A DNA stretch of 64,000 nucleotides from Sulfidibacter corallicola (GTDB lineage: Bacteria; Acidobacteriota; Holophagae; Acanthopleuribacterales; Acanthopleuribacteraceae). This document shows positions 1-8,877 of the stretch, piece by piece (position 1 is the stretch's first letter; every line of letters starts with the position of its first letter). The DNA lies in the NCBI RefSeq assembly GCF_017498545.1, contig NZ_CP071793.1:2356001-2420000 (forward strand), in the 5' to 3' direction. Position numbers and translations under genes: made by a program. The notes beneath the pieces are model-generated. The model ran no database searches. It had not been told where the DNA came from and was given only the letters and a program-made list of their open reading frames with translations.

Positions 1-359
1 ACCCGATCGGCCAGCCCCCCCTCGCGGACCTGCCGCCGGATCTCTTCCAGCATCGCTTTGGACTGCTCCAGACAGATCACGCGAATGTCGGGACGATGTT
101 TGACCAGGAACAACATGATCTGGCCGGTTCCGCTCGCCAAGTCCAAGACAACGCCGTTTTTGGGAACCAGACGGGTGAGCGCCAGGGCGTTGAAGCGCAT
201 CAACGATTTCAGGTTGCTCTCGACCTCCGCCTGTCGCACCAGGGCTTCGGCCGATCCCGGTTCCAGGCTCGTGGTCGACTCCGGCTGGGCCCGTGCGGGC
301 CTCTGGGAATGCGACCATTCCCGAAAGATCAAGGGCAGGGCTTTCAGAAATCCAATCAT
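1..359 (-). CDS. Class I SAM-dependent methyltransferase (partial, cut by window start)
   Basis: Only the first ~119 codons lie in the window; the C-terminus is beyond position 1. Translating the minus strand from the ATG at 359 gives a hydrophobic/basic start (MIGFLKALPLIFREW), a variable stretch, then VVLDLASGTGQIM, a classic glycine-rich motif I of Rossmann-fold methyltransferases, followed about 20 residues later by VICLEQSKAMLEEI, the acidic strand-2 end that normally contacts the SAM ribose. The substrate cannot be told. A short minus-strand frame ends in a TGA overlapping this ATG (ATGA), which may mean translational coupling, but that upstream frame is only ~45 codons and unrecognised. 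Methyltransferase: confident. Substrate: unknown. Confidence 0.8.
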   Translation of the reverse strand, partial: MIGFLKALPLIFREWSHSQRPARAQPESTTSLEPGSAEALVRQAEVESNLKSLMRFNALALTRLVPKNGVVLDLASGTGQIMLFLVKHRPDIRVICLEQSKAMLEEIRRQVREGGLADR

Positions 360-897
360 GGCAGAGCGTCCCAGTCGGGTAGTCCGATGCCTCGCCGATG
401 AAGCGTCGCCGCGATGCGGTCGGCATTGGACACGGCTTTAGAAAAGGATTCGAGCAACCATCGAGTGCCTCTCCACCCCTGGCCAAATGGGGAAAGTCAT
501 GAAACTCGAATAGGTTACCAACGTTGTGGGTGAATGCTCGGCCCTTTGCCGAGTCGTCGGGTATGGAAGCGATATTCGGCTGTGGATGGAGGGATTCCCT
601 TGGATTGGAAACAGGGGAGTTGAACGAATTGATCGGGAAACTTCGAGCCGGCGAGACCCAAAAGAACCCATTTACTTCTAATCCTTACGCTTATAACCAA
701 TAACCATTATAATCCAACCCTTTTCAATTGCTATTCTAAAATCTCAATTAACCTTTATATTTCCAGCAAGTGGCAACTTTCAAAGCGGACTCCTCGCCTC
801 GCGCGATAAACTCGTGCCCCCGACCGCGGCCCGAGGTCCCCGCCGGGAACGGATCTAGATTCGGGCAAAACCCACCGTGCGGGCCATGCCCGGGGCA
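360..897. other. Intergenic stretch, no gene supported
   Basis: About 540 bases between the truncated methyltransferase and the 3' end of the mltF-like gene. Short minus-strand frames exist but change frame repeatedly and match nothing I recognise. Bases 690-765 are markedly AT-rich, the sort of sequence found at promoters, but no convincing -35/-10 pair stands out. No hairpin with a T-run was found after the mltF-like gene. Confidence 0.4.
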
Positions 898-2331
898 CTA
901 TTGGGCGCGTTCGGGCTCCACCGTGACCGGCTCGTCCTCGTCGGGAGACATGCGGCCCAACCGTTCCAAAATATTCTGGTAGTTGCGTATGTTCTGGACG
1001 TAGCGCACCGGTTCGGAGCCTCTCGCGTAACCGTGCTTGACGGTTTTGTAGTATTTGCGTTGGGAGAGCTGGGGAAGCACGTGTTTCAGGTCGCGCCAGA
1101 GATCGGGGTTTTTGCCCGCGCGAACGGCCAGCTCGCGGGCATCCATCAGATGTCCGAAACCCACGTTGTAGGCGGCCAGCGCCATCCAGGTCCGATCCGG
1201 TTCCTGCACCGTCTCGGGAACTCGCTTGTGCAACCCGGTCAGATAGCGTACCCCGCCTTGAATCGATTGCGCCGGATCGGCCCGATCCTCGACGCCCAAT
1301 TGCTCGGCGGTGGGTTTGGTCAACATCATGATGCCCCGCACGCCGGTGGGACTGAGCGCATTGGGATTCCAGTGGGATTCCTGATAGGCCTGTGCAGCCA
1401 GCAGCGTCCAGGGAAAGCCGTGTTCCACGGCCTGGTCTCGAAACAGGGCCTCGTAGCGCGGCAGGACCCGCTCCACCTTGCGGCGAAAGGTCCGGGTATC
1501 CACGTAGTCGAAGATCTTGACGTACCCGTAATAGCGTTCCTTCAGGCCGTCCAGCGCTCCGGACCCCTGATAGGCGGCAAACCACGCGGCAAGTTCGGGC
1601 AGGAGATCGGCCATTTCGGGGTTCACCACCCAGGCCAGGGATTGCTCCTCGCCAATCGGGAAGGCCACCCGCAACTCGGGAAAGTAACGCCGATTGATGG
1701 ACACGAGATGGGAATCGCCGATCGTGAAATCCACGTTGCCGGACCAAACCTCTTCCAGCATCTGCTCGGTACTCATTTCCATGTGGGAGGTCCAGGTGAG
1801 CCGCGGAACCTGCTGGCGCAGCGCCTCCAGTTCCTCTTCGTAGCTGCTGCTACCCGTAATCAGCAACGAGGCGCCCACCAGTTCGGCCGGCTCCTCGGGA
1901 ACCGCCAGGCGGCGGCTCCCCACCACCTGCTGCTGCACGGTCTGGTAGGGTGGGCCGAACAGGTAGGTGCGGGCCCGTTCGGCGGTATGGGTCAAGCCGG
2001 CCGCCGCGATGTGTCCCTCGCCCGCCTGGATCGCAGCCAGGATTTCGGCGGTGGTGTCCTTGACGACAAACCGCGGTTTCAGCCCCAGGTGGGCGGCGAA
2101 GGCACTCGCCAACTCGTATTCGAATCCTTCCCAGCGATCGCGGCGCTCGTAGTACATGGTGGGCGCGTTGCGGGTCAGGACCACGAGTTCACCGTCGCGA
2201 TGCAACCGCTCCATCGGGGTCAACGGCGTCTCTCCCCACCAGCAGGCGGACATCCCTCCGAAAACGACCGAAACAACCAGCACCAGAAGCCAGGCGGAAC
2301 GTCGGTTTTTTAGGGACGAAGAAGCAATCAT
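898..2331 (-). CDS. mltF: Membrane-bound lytic murein transglycosylase F-like lipoprotein
   Basis: Two-domain architecture of MltF. After a signal sequence with a lipobox-like GMSAC comes a periplasmic solute-binding (SBP_bac_3) domain (ELVVLTRNAPTMYYE...WEGFEYEL...FAAHLGL), then a C-terminal SLT lysozyme-like domain. In the SLT domain, AAQAYQESHWNPNALSPTG carries the catalytic Glu (~residue 317), followed by GVRGIMMLT and AAYNVGFGH, the family's motifs II-III. It should cleave the MurNAc-GlcNAc bond of peptidoglycan from the periplasmic face of the outer membrane, making 1,6-anhydro ends. The open frame runs upstream to 2406, but the ATG at 2331 is preferred: it has a GGAG about 11 bases upstream and leads directly into the signal peptide. 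It appears monocistronic. Confidence 0.9.
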   Translation of the reverse strand: MIASSSLKNRRSAWLLVLVVSVVFGGMSACWWGETPLTPMERLHRDGELVVLTRNAPTMYYERRDRWEGFEYELASAFAAHLGLKPRFVVKDTTAEILAAIQAGEGHIAAAGLTHTAERARTYLFGPPYQTVQQQVVGSRRLAVPEEPAELVGASLLITGSSSYEEELEALRQQVPRLTWTSHMEMSTEQMLEEVWSGNVDFTIGDSHLVSINRRYFPELRVAFPIGEEQSLAWVVNPEMADLLPELAAWFAAYQGSGALDGLKERYYGYVKIFDYVDTRTFRRKVERVLPRYEALFRDQAVEHGFPWTLLAAQAYQESHWNPNALSPTGVRGIMMLTKPTAEQLGVEDRADPAQSIQGGVRYLTGLHKRVPETVQEPDRTWMALAAYNVGFGHLMDARELAVRAGKNPDLWRDLKHVLPQLSQRKYYKTVKHGYARGSEPVRYVQNIRNYQNILERLGRMSPDEDEPVTVEPERAQ

Positions 2332-2728
2332 GGACCCGTTACTCCAGGCTCTCGTAGGTCGCGCGTCGAACCGCCGGAGGTGCGTCGCGCGCGACCCACA
2401 CGCCATTCGACGGAATCACTCACGGGCGCGCTGCACGCGAATCGGAGGTACGTCAAAAAAGAATGAACCGTTTTTTTACAAGAACGATACACGAAATCAT
2501 GAGGATCAAATACTAACCAAGCCACTCGAAGCGTGTCAAGATTTCAGGCCAAATCGAAGAATTGGAGCACTTTGATATGCGGGAAGGCGCCGTGGAAGCC
2601 AGCGGCGAACAAAGGATCCCACATGGTGCCGTCATCGTGGGGACAAGCCAAAACCATCGCTTCGGGTGCGACGCATGGCGGCCGACAACCCCGACGCCAT
2701 CCATCACGCGAGTGAAACGGAAATGCGG
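2332..2728. other. Intergenic stretch, no gene supported
   Basis: About 400 bases between two minus-strand genes. Several overlapping short frames on both strands are uninformative. It holds the mltF ribosome site near 2342-2352 and A/T runs around 2455-2480, but I see no convincing terminator hairpin or RNA gene. Confidence 0.35.
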
Positions 2729-3151
2729 TCAGGGGGCGACCGATGGATCCACGGTCGCGACGTGGTATCCGGCGGACAACATCATGATTTCACACTCGCG
2801 CCACAAAACGGCCTGATCCTCGTCACTCAAATCGAATTCCAGGTCCAATCTGCCGTCGTTCCAGAACGCAAGGCGAATGTGCCCGTCGTCCAGGTGGCGT
2901 AACTGGGCCACGGGCGCGGGCCGCCGCTTGAGTCGGTCCAGGATGCCGAGTGGTTTGGCGAAGCCGTGGCGCACGCCGTATTCGGCCATATCCGCATAGT
3001 GATAGAGGGTTTCCGTATCCCCGATCGACACTTCCATGCCCTGAATCTGAAAACAGACCCTGTCCAGCCCCGGATTGGAGGGGGAAACGGGTCGAATCAC
3101 CTCGATACGACGTTGGGCCGAATCGATGAATCGCAAGAACTTGCGCCCCAT
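2729..3151 (-). CDS. Hypothetical protein, 140 aa, downstream of metX
   Basis: Not recognised. A soluble, mixed alpha/beta-looking protein with no signal peptide or membrane segment, beginning MGRKFLRFIDSAQRRIEVI and rich in charged residues. It contains a short possible strand-loop segment (VCFQIQGMEVSIGDTETLYH) and an acidic segment DLEFDLSDEDQAVLW. The start is set by AGGAG about 8 bases upstream of the ATG. It lies only 43 bases downstream of the metX-like gene on the same strand, so the two are probably co-transcribed; whether it serves methionine metabolism is not shown by its sequence. Confidence 0.7.
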   Translation of the reverse strand: MGRKFLRFIDSAQRRIEVIRPVSPSNPGLDRVCFQIQGMEVSIGDTETLYHYADMAEYGVRHGFAKPLGILDRLKRRPAPVAQLRHLDDGHIRLAFWNDGRLDLEFDLSDEDQAVLWRECEIMMLSAGYHVATVDPSVAP

Positions 3152-3194
3152 GTAAGACTCCTGTTGGTTTCACGCACCTTGCGGCTCGAGCGGG

Positions 3195-4280
3195 TCAGCG
3201 ATCCAGAAAAGCGCCCACGACCGAGTGGAACCAGTCCACTTCCACCAGGAAGGCGTCGTGGCCGGCCTTGGATTCCAGCATTTGGAACCGCACGTCCCGG
3301 CCTTCCTTGTGCAGAATCTTGGCGACGCTTTCCTGCTCGTCGGGCGGGAAAAGCAGATCCGTGGAAACCCCGATCATCAGGCTGCGCGCCTCGATGCGCA
3401 CCACACCCGCGTCGTAGCTCGGAAAATCATAACCAAGCGAATAGATGTCCATGGCTTTGGTCAGGAACAGGAAACTGTTCGGATCGAAATTGCTGGCCAG
3501 CTTCTTGCCCATGTGGTGCAGGTAGGACTCCACCTGGAAATCGGGCCCGAAGTTGTACCCCTTGCCCGTGCGGGTGCGACCGAAGCGCTCGTTGAATTCC
3601 TCGCGGGAGCGATAGGTGATGTTGCCGATCTCGCGCGCCACCGCCATGGATTCCAGCGGTTTGTTTTCGCAATCGTAATAGCGGCCGTCGTTGTAGAAGG
3701 GATCGGCCAGAATGACCCGACGTTGCAGGTAGCGAAAGGCGATGGACTGGGGACCCGGACGCCCCGAGGCGGAAATCGAAACCAGGCGGGCCACGCGATC
3801 GGCGTAGCGGGCCGCCATCTCCATCGCCAACATGCCGCCCATGGAGGTTCCGATGGCGGCATAGAGCCGTTGGATGCCCAGGCTGTCCAGCAACAGCGCC
3901 GCCGCATCCACGAGATCCTGAATGAGCACCGGCGGAAAGTCCGGGCCATAGCGTTTCCCGGTCTCGGGATTGATGGAAGAGGGGCCGGTCGAGCCGAAAC
4001 AGCCGCCGAGGTGATTGAGACACACGATGAAGAAGCGCCGGGTATCGAGCGCCATGCCGTCGCCGATCATGGCCTCCCACCACCCGGGCACATCGGTGCG
4101 CGAGTGGGACTTGGCGTGGGAGGAAGCCGACAGGCCGGTGAACAGAATGATCGCGTTACTCTTGTCTTCGTTGAGACTGCCCCAGGTTTCATATGCAATT
4201 TGAAAACGAGGAAGAGATCCGCCCAGTTGAAGCTCCAGGGGGCGATTCCATTCAAATAAGTTGTAGGGTAGCTGGGCCAT
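3195..4280 (-). CDS. metX: Homoserine O-acetyltransferase family enzyme (MetX)
   Basis: Alpha/beta-hydrolase-fold acyltransferase of the MetX family, normally converting homoserine plus acyl-CoA to O-acyl-homoserine for methionine synthesis. Family marks: HLGGCFGSTGPSSINP, the nucleophile elbow GTSMGGM (Ser ~146), STDLLFPPDEQ (catalytic Asp ~307) and KAGHDAFL (catalytic His ~340). The length (361 aa) is normal. Sequence alone does not settle acetyl versus succinyl donor, or homoserine versus serine acceptor; the GSTGPSS..P.TG..YG context is usual for acetyltransferases. Its own promoter (4310-4339) leaves a leader of only ~22 bases, too short for a SAM riboswitch. Followed at 43 bases by a small unknown gene. 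Confidence 0.9.
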   Translation of the reverse strand: MAQLPYNLFEWNRPLELQLGGSLPRFQIAYETWGSLNEDKSNAIILFTGLSASSHAKSHSRTDVPGWWEAMIGDGMALDTRRFFIVCLNHLGGCFGSTGPSSINPETGKRYGPDFPPVLIQDLVDAAALLLDSLGIQRLYAAIGTSMGGMLAMEMAARYADRVARLVSISASGRPGPQSIAFRYLQRRVILADPFYNDGRYYDCENKPLESMAVAREIGNITYRSREEFNERFGRTRTGKGYNFGPDFQVESYLHHMGKKLASNFDPNSFLFLTKAMDIYSLGYDFPSYDAGVVRIEARSLMIGVSTDLLFPPDEQESVAKILHKEGRDVRFQMLESKAGHDAFLVEVDWFHSVVGAFLDR

Positions 4281-4309
4281 CTCGCCTACCTTTTCGCGAT
4301 GGACGCGTC

Positions 4310-4339
4310 ATTATAATATCGAGGTTCCGAAAGGTCCAA
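4310..4339 (-). promoter_or_regulatory. Sigma-70-type promoter of metX
   Basis: On the minus strand TTGGAC (4334-4339) and a perfect TATAAT (4310-4315) are separated by 18 bases. The predicted start lies near 4302, giving a ~22-base leader with AGGCGAG before the metX ATG. Found by eye; not experimentally supported. Confidence 0.65.
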
Positions 4340-4648
4340 ACCCAAATGCAAGCGTCACGATTATGGGGTAAACCGCAAATCGCGCAACTCTTTTCTGGGT
4401 GGACGCGGTCATCGAAGGTACGCGTTCCCGAATCCTGGATTACGCGATCGGACTCGGCAAGACGGAATAGCGTGACGATCGACACCGTTCACCGCATAGT
4501 CGGCGCGCGCGATGGCCGAGATCGCGTGATTGCGGGCGTCGCGTAAAACTTCCGAAAACACAGCCGCCCTCGAATTCGTTAGAATGCGCCAAGCACGCTT
4601 TTATGCGCGATCGATGCATTCGACTCACCCACCAAGGATTCCCTCAGC
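4340..4648. other. Divergent intergenic region metX / cca
   Basis: About 310 bases upstream of both metX (-) and the CCA-adding enzyme gene (+). Apart from the metX promoter at its left border and AAGGA at ~4634 before the TTG start of cca, nothing was recognised. I looked for a SAM riboswitch or other structured leader and saw none. Confidence 0.4.
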
Positions 4649-6043
4649 TTGTTGCCTCAAACCACCGTACTTTGCGAACGTCACCGGGAAGCGCTCGACA
4701 TATGCAGGCTGCTCGATCGCTCCGGATTTCAGGCCATGCTCGCCGGCGGCTGTGTTCGCGACCTTCTCCTGGCAAGGGAACCCAAGGATTTCGACATCGC
4801 CTGCACCGCCGAACCCCGCAAGACGCTCGCCTTTTTCCAGAAACAGGGATTCAAGACCGTGCCGGTCGGCATCGAGCACGGCACCGTCGCGGTGATCACA
4901 CCGCGCCAGACACTGGAAATCACCACCCTGCGCGAGGACGTGGTTTGCCACGGGCGCCACGCCGAAGTCGCCTTTTCGACCGATTTCGCCACCGATGCCC
5001 AGCGTCGCGACTTCACCATCAACGCCCTGTTCCAGGATGCCGAGGGGCGGATCCACGACTTCGTCGGCGGGGTCGACGACCTCGAGGCCCAACGCCTGCG
5101 TTTCGTGGGCGACGCCGACGCGCGCATTCACGAAGATTACCTGCGCATCCTGCGCTACTTCCGCTTTCTGGCCCGCTTCGAGTGGCAGGCCGACGTGCGT
5201 CAATTGGAAGCGGTTCGGGCGGGAATCCCCGGCCTCACCCAACTCTCGGCGGAACGCATCCACAAGGAACTGAACGAGACCTTCCGTGCGCCCGGTGCCG
5301 CGGCCGCCCTCGATCTCATGATCGAATGCGGCGTGTTGCAAACCCTGGCTCCCGCCACCACCGAGGCCGGCCTGCGCCGCGCTCTGACCCTCTTTTCCGA
5401 GGCCGCCCCGCTCTCCCAAGTCCTGGCCTGGTTCACCTTTCTGTGGTTCGGCAGCGAAGGGCGCCTCACCGACAAACCGCTTCAGAACGAATTGAGCCGG
5501 CTCCGCTTCACCCGCAAGCAGACCAAGACCCTGCGCACCCTGGTCGATCTGTTCCAGGTCGCGCGACAGCCGTACGCGGTGCTCGCCCACCTGCTCCACC
5601 TTCGCGAACAGGCCATCCTCACACCGTCCGAGTTACGGGCCTATCTCGACCATCACCCCGAGGTCTTCCCCTCCGATGCACGTCCGGCACTCGCCACCTT
5701 TTTCGTGAATCAGGAAGCCGTGGAACCTCCCCGCATCCCCACCGAGACCCTGCTGGAAATCCCGCGCAAACAGCGCGGCGCAGCCGTCGAGGCGGTCAAG
5801 ATTTCCTGGTATTTGGGTATCCTTGGTGATACAAACCAAGTCGAACAACTCTTGAGCCTTTACCATGAAACACCTTCCACCTCACCTTCCGGAACCGTCC
5901 GTCCCGAGGTCCCCGTCGCGGACCGAGGCGAACGGTCGTGGTCCGGCTGGCTCGAACGGATCGGTTTCCGTCCCGAGGCCCACGTGCCTCTGGCGACGGC
6001 CCCCCGAGCAGGTGACTCGGATTCGCGAGACCCGCAACCTTGA
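4649..6043 (+). CDS. cca: CCA tRNA nucleotidyltransferase / poly(A) polymerase family protein
   Basis: Class II nucleotidyltransferase: GGCVRDLLLAREPKDFDIA is the conserved GG.VRD...KD.DI signature with the metal-binding Asp pair, followed by RRDFTINALF and the HEDYLRILRYFRFLARF helix that closes the catalytic and neck domains. It either adds CCA to tRNA 3' ends or adds A tails; the two activities cannot be separated by eye. The start is a TTG at 4649 with AAGGA about 10 bases upstream. The last ~65 residues (after LLSLYHETP) are Pro/Ser/Arg/Asp-rich and look disordered, longer than the usual end of the family. The egtA-like gene follows 72 bases on and is probably in the same transcript. Confidence 0.88.
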   Translation: MLPQTTVLCERHREALDICRLLDRSGFQAMLAGGCVRDLLLAREPKDFDIACTAEPRKTLAFFQKQGFKTVPVGIEHGTVAVITPRQTLEITTLREDVVCHGRHAEVAFSTDFATDAQRRDFTINALFQDAEGRIHDFVGGVDDLEAQRLRFVGDADARIHEDYLRILRYFRFLARFEWQADVRQLEAVRAGIPGLTQLSAERIHKELNETFRAPGAAAALDLMIECGVLQTLAPATTEAGLRRALTLFSEAAPLSQVLAWFTFLWFGSEGRLTDKPLQNELSRLRFTRKQTKTLRTLVDLFQVARQPYAVLAHLLHLREQAILTPSELRAYLDHHPEVFPSDARPALATFFVNQEAVEPPRIPTETLLEIPRKQRGAAVEAVKISWYLGILGDTNQVEQLLSLYHETPSTSPSGTVRPEVPVADRGERSWSGWLERIGFRPEAHVPLATAPRAGDSDSRDPQP

Positions 6044-6115
6044 TTCTCAAATGACGCAGTCGGATCGAGAAATACCGAGATCCGCACCCACATTGCCTCG
6101 AGAGGAAGTGAAACG

Positions 6116-7522
6116 ATGCCCGCAAAACAAGCGACACTCGGCATGCAAGAGCTGAAACAGAAGGTCAATGAGTCCTTTTTCCCCAAGGGAAAAGATTCCA
6201 AGGATCACGTCGGCCTGGAACTCGAGATCTGGCCTTTCCGCCACACGGCGGAATCCCCCCACGCATTGGTCCCTTTCTTCGACGATCAGGAAACGGGGCT
6301 GATTCAGCTTTTGCGCAAACTGGAGGGTCGCCTCGAGGGCTTTCGCTATCACCAGAAACCGGACGGCACCAACATCTTTTATTTCGGCGACGGCGGCAAC
6401 CTGACCTTCGAGCCAGGCCGCCAACTGGAATACAGCGGCGCACCGAAGGCGACCCTGACCGAAGCCATCACCAATCTCAACGATACGATCGAACTGTTGC
6501 GATGTCATCTCAAGAGCTATGACATCTGGTTCTTTCACAGCGGGTTGAATCCCTGGTACACGGTTGACGAAGTCGGCCTGCACCTCACCGCGCCGCGCTA
6601 CATCCACATGAACAACTATTTCAAGACGATCAGCCACTACGGCCCGCGCATGATGCGCCTGTCCACCTCGCTCCAGATCAACCTGGACGCCGGCGATCCC
6701 GACACGGCCCAAAGACGCTGGTTGGCCGCCAACCTGTTGGCGCCGGTATTCACGGCCCTGTTCGCGAACTCGCCGTTCGTGGACCGCAAACCCAGCGGTG
6801 CCTTCAGTTACCGCTCGCTGATCTGGCAAAACCTGGATCCCTCGCGCACGGGCATCCAGAAGGGGTTCCTCACCGAGGAGTACCACCCCTGTCCCGTCGA
6901 ACAATACCTGGACTTCGCGCTGGACGCCCACGTGATGCGTGCACCGAACGCGACGGGCGAGCTGGGATACTGGGGCAATTTCACGACGTTCCGCCAGTGG
7001 CACGAAGAGGGTCTGCACGGTTTTTTCCCCACCGAGGAAGATTGGGCGGTTCACCTCAGCACGCTGTTTCCCGAGGTACGGGCGCGGGGCTTCTTCGAAA
7101 TCCGCTTCCTGGATGCGCAATCCAAGGTGTGGTGCGCGGTGCCGGGCATCCTGCTGGCGTTTCTGCTGTACAACGCGCCCGCCCGCGAACGGGTCATCAC
7201 CCTGCTGGAACCCTATCGCGTCAAACTGCGCGACATGTTGCGACAAGCCGCCTTGCAGGGCTTGACCGACCCCGATTTGTTGGATCTGTCCAAGCGAATC
7301 TTCCAGCTTGCGTTGACCCAGGCCAACGGCGACGAGGCCCCGCTGGCCGCACTCGCCGAGCGTTTCTTCGAGAAATACACCTATCGCGGGCTCAACCCGG
7401 CCGCCGAGTTACTCAAACTGAACGACGGCGCCGTGTTCTCGCCAGAGCAATACCGTTCCTTCGAGAAGAAGCAGGTGGATCGAGCGGGCGACCTGCTGCA
7501 AACGATTTGTGAATATTGCTGA
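6116..7522 (+). CDS. Glutamate-cysteine ligase, EgtA/plant-type GCS2 family
   Basis: Resembles the GCS2-family glutamate-cysteine ligases (plant GSH1 / EgtA type), which join glutamate and cysteine with ATP to give gamma-glutamylcysteine, the first step of glutathione or ergothioneine synthesis. Marks: HVGLELEIWPF near the N-terminus (the GxExE strand that binds metal and ATP), GGNLTFEPGRQLEYSG (substrate-binding loop), RMMRLSTSLQINLDAGDP, and FFEIRFLDAQ towards the end. It has the normal length of 468 aa and a good GAGAGGAAGTG ribosome site. No glutathione synthetase or egtB-E lies nearby, so the final thiol is unknown. Confidence 0.85.
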   Translation: MPAKQATLGMQELKQKVNESFFPKGKDSKDHVGLELEIWPFRHTAESPHALVPFFDDQETGLIQLLRKLEGRLEGFRYHQKPDGTNIFYFGDGGNLTFEPGRQLEYSGAPKATLTEAITNLNDTIELLRCHLKSYDIWFFHSGLNPWYTVDEVGLHLTAPRYIHMNNYFKTISHYGPRMMRLSTSLQINLDAGDPDTAQRRWLAANLLAPVFTALFANSPFVDRKPSGAFSYRSLIWQNLDPSRTGIQKGFLTEEYHPCPVEQYLDFALDAHVMRAPNATGELGYWGNFTTFRQWHEEGLHGFFPTEEDWAVHLSTLFPEVRARGFFEIRFLDAQSKVWCAVPGILLAFLLYNAPARERVITLLEPYRVKLRDMLRQAALQGLTDPDLLDLSKRIFQLALTQANGDEAPLAALAERFFEKYTYRGLNPAAELLKLNDGAVFSPEQYRSFEKKQVDRAGDLLQTICEYC

Positions 7523-7559
7523 GTCGGCCTTCCGGGTCTTCGGCGTCCGAAATTAAAAA

Positions 7560-7581
7560 AACCCGGGTCCAAGCCCGGGTT
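7560..7581 (-). terminator. Rho-independent terminator of the transglutaminase-like gene
   Basis: AACCCGGG / CCCGGGTT 8-bp stem with a 6-base loop. The A-run just left of it (7555-7561) becomes a T-run on the minus strand, so it ends the minus-strand gene at 7617. It also sits just after the plus-strand gene ending at 7522 and might work weakly for that one. Confidence 0.8.
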
Positions 7582-7616
7582 CTTCGAGGGCCGCCTCGTG
7601 CCGAGGTCGGTTGAAA

Positions 7617-8657
7617 TCAGTCGTTTTTGGCGGAAAGGAACCAGCCGTTGTTGGAGTCCAGAGCGAGAATGGGTTTGTAGGCGACCTTGCTAGCCAATTC
7701 GGAACGGGCGGTCAGGTCCACCACTTGGCCGTCGAAGACGACCCAGGCGTGATCGAAAGAGGCTTCCACCGCGTCGTTTTCAGCGGACTGAGCCTGGCCG
7801 GGCTGACTGGCCAACGCGACCTTGCCCACCACGAGCTTGGTGGGGATCTGGTATTTTTCGGCGATCGCCTGGAACAGGATCGCGAAATCCTCGCAGTCTC
7901 CCGTCCCGGTCATCAGCGTTTCATAGGGTGTCTGCCAGAAATCCTGGTCGAACTCCTCCTCCACAGGCACCACTTCACGACGAATGTAGGAGGCCAGTCG
8001 ATTCACCTTGCGCTTGTCCGCATGGCTCGACTTCAGGAAACGCACCAACCGGCGCGGCAACAACCCCTCCAAGCCGTCGGTGTTGATCAACCCGCGACGA
8101 TCGGCCCAACGCTGGTCCAACCGGCAGTCGAAGCAGAGTGAGGCCACCGGGGCGCCCTGCTGGATCCAGAGTTCGTAGAGCCCATCCAGGTTGGGCGTGT
8201 CCAGGCGTGCGTCCAAACGGCCGTCCATGCGGTCGACCAAGGCGTAGAACACCGCCAACCGGGCGGGCTCGGCATCCACCAGGCGCAGCGCGGGGTTGGC
8301 GGGATCGTTGACGTCGAAGTAGAGATCGAGCATCGTCTGGGCCACCACATCGCGAGAATAGTTGGGAAGGGCGTTCTCGTCGATCTGGATGCCTTTCTTT
8401 TCCGGCGCGACCACAGCCAGAGCCTCGGAACGGTTCAACAAGAAGGTCACCGCATCCACTTGACGGTCTCGAGCCACCCGATCGGCCCGCGACAACACAT
8501 GGTAAAGGGCTTTGTTGCCCGTGTCTTTCTTGAGTTCGTCAAAGAGCTCTTGAGCGAGCCAGCGAACCTCCGCATTGGCATAAGTCACTTGATTCGATTG
8601 CGCACTGATCGAGATACCGGTAGTCAACAGGAAAACCAGAAAGACAGAACGAACCAT
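7617..8657 (-). CDS. Exported transglutaminase-like cysteine protease family protein
   Basis: Signal peptide (MVRSVFLVFLLTTGISISAQS), an unassigned ~200-residue N-terminal part, then a transglutaminase-like fold: MTGTGDCEDFAILF with the nucleophile Cys (~255), SFDHAWVVFDG with His (~303) and QVVDLTA with Asp (~314), a complete Cys-His-Asp triad. Such exported proteins often act on cell-envelope peptides or proteins; the substrate here is unknown. The open frame extends to 8711, but the start at 8657 has AAGGAGG exactly 6 bases upstream, which decides it. Single gene with its own terminator. Confidence 0.8.
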   Translation of the reverse strand: MVRSVFLVFLLTTGISISAQSNQVTYANAEVRWLAQELFDELKKDTGNKALYHVLSRADRVARDRQVDAVTFLLNRSEALAVVAPEKKGIQIDENALPNYSRDVVAQTMLDLYFDVNDPANPALRLVDAEPARLAVFYALVDRMDGRLDARLDTPNLDGLYELWIQQGAPVASLCFDCRLDQRWADRRGLINTDGLEGLLPRRLVRFLKSSHADKRKVNRLASYIRREVVPVEEEFDQDFWQTPYETLMTGTGDCEDFAILFQAIAEKYQIPTKLVVGKVALASQPGQAQSAENDAVEASFDHAWVVFDGQVVDLTARSELASKVAYKPILALDSNNGWFLSAKND

Positions 8658-8856
8658 GGGCATCCTCCTTACCGTGGCTGACTGCATGAATAGACCGTGG
8701 ATGAGGATCACAAATCCTATCCATTTTTATCGCCGAGCTGGACCCTCGGATAAACCGTTACCGTTTAAAAAGGCTCGCAAACGGCTCACGCCAAGGCCTC
8801 TTCAAACAAAAAAACCAAACAAAAATCTCATACAAATCGGGACGTTCTAGGGATTG
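8658..8856. other. Upstream region, possible small transcript ending at the 8857 terminator
   Basis: AT-rich sequence between the divergent transglutaminase-like start and an isolated plus-strand terminator. A 64-codon plus-strand frame ends at 8850, but its ATG (8656) overlaps the neighbouring start codon and it has no ribosome site, so I do not call it. If the terminator is real, a plus-strand small RNA here is the simplest explanation. Confidence 0.3.
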
Positions 8857-8877
8857 GCGAGTCTAACTCGCTTTTTT
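8857..8877 (+). terminator. Orphan Rho-independent terminator
   Basis: GCGAGT-CTA-ACTCGC, a perfect 6-bp stem with a 3-base loop, followed immediately by TTTTTT on the plus strand. No plus-strand gene ends nearby: the closest upstream gene on this strand ends at 7522 and is separated by an opposing gene. Confidence 0.65.

Noticed and set aside
360-700. Frameshifted gene upstream of the methyltransferase
   Set aside because: Joining the minus-strand frames gives a Pro/Ser/Asn/His-rich sequence with no recognisable domain, so a broken gene cannot be supported.
4281-4648. SAM riboswitch or other leader RNA upstream of metX
   Set aside because: The best promoter lies only ~22 bases from the transcribed start region of metX, leaving no space, and no SAM-I-like helices were seen.
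8656-8850. 64-codon plus-strand frame before the orphan terminator
   Set aside because: The start overlaps the divergent gene's start codon, there is no ribosome site and the composition is not protein-like.
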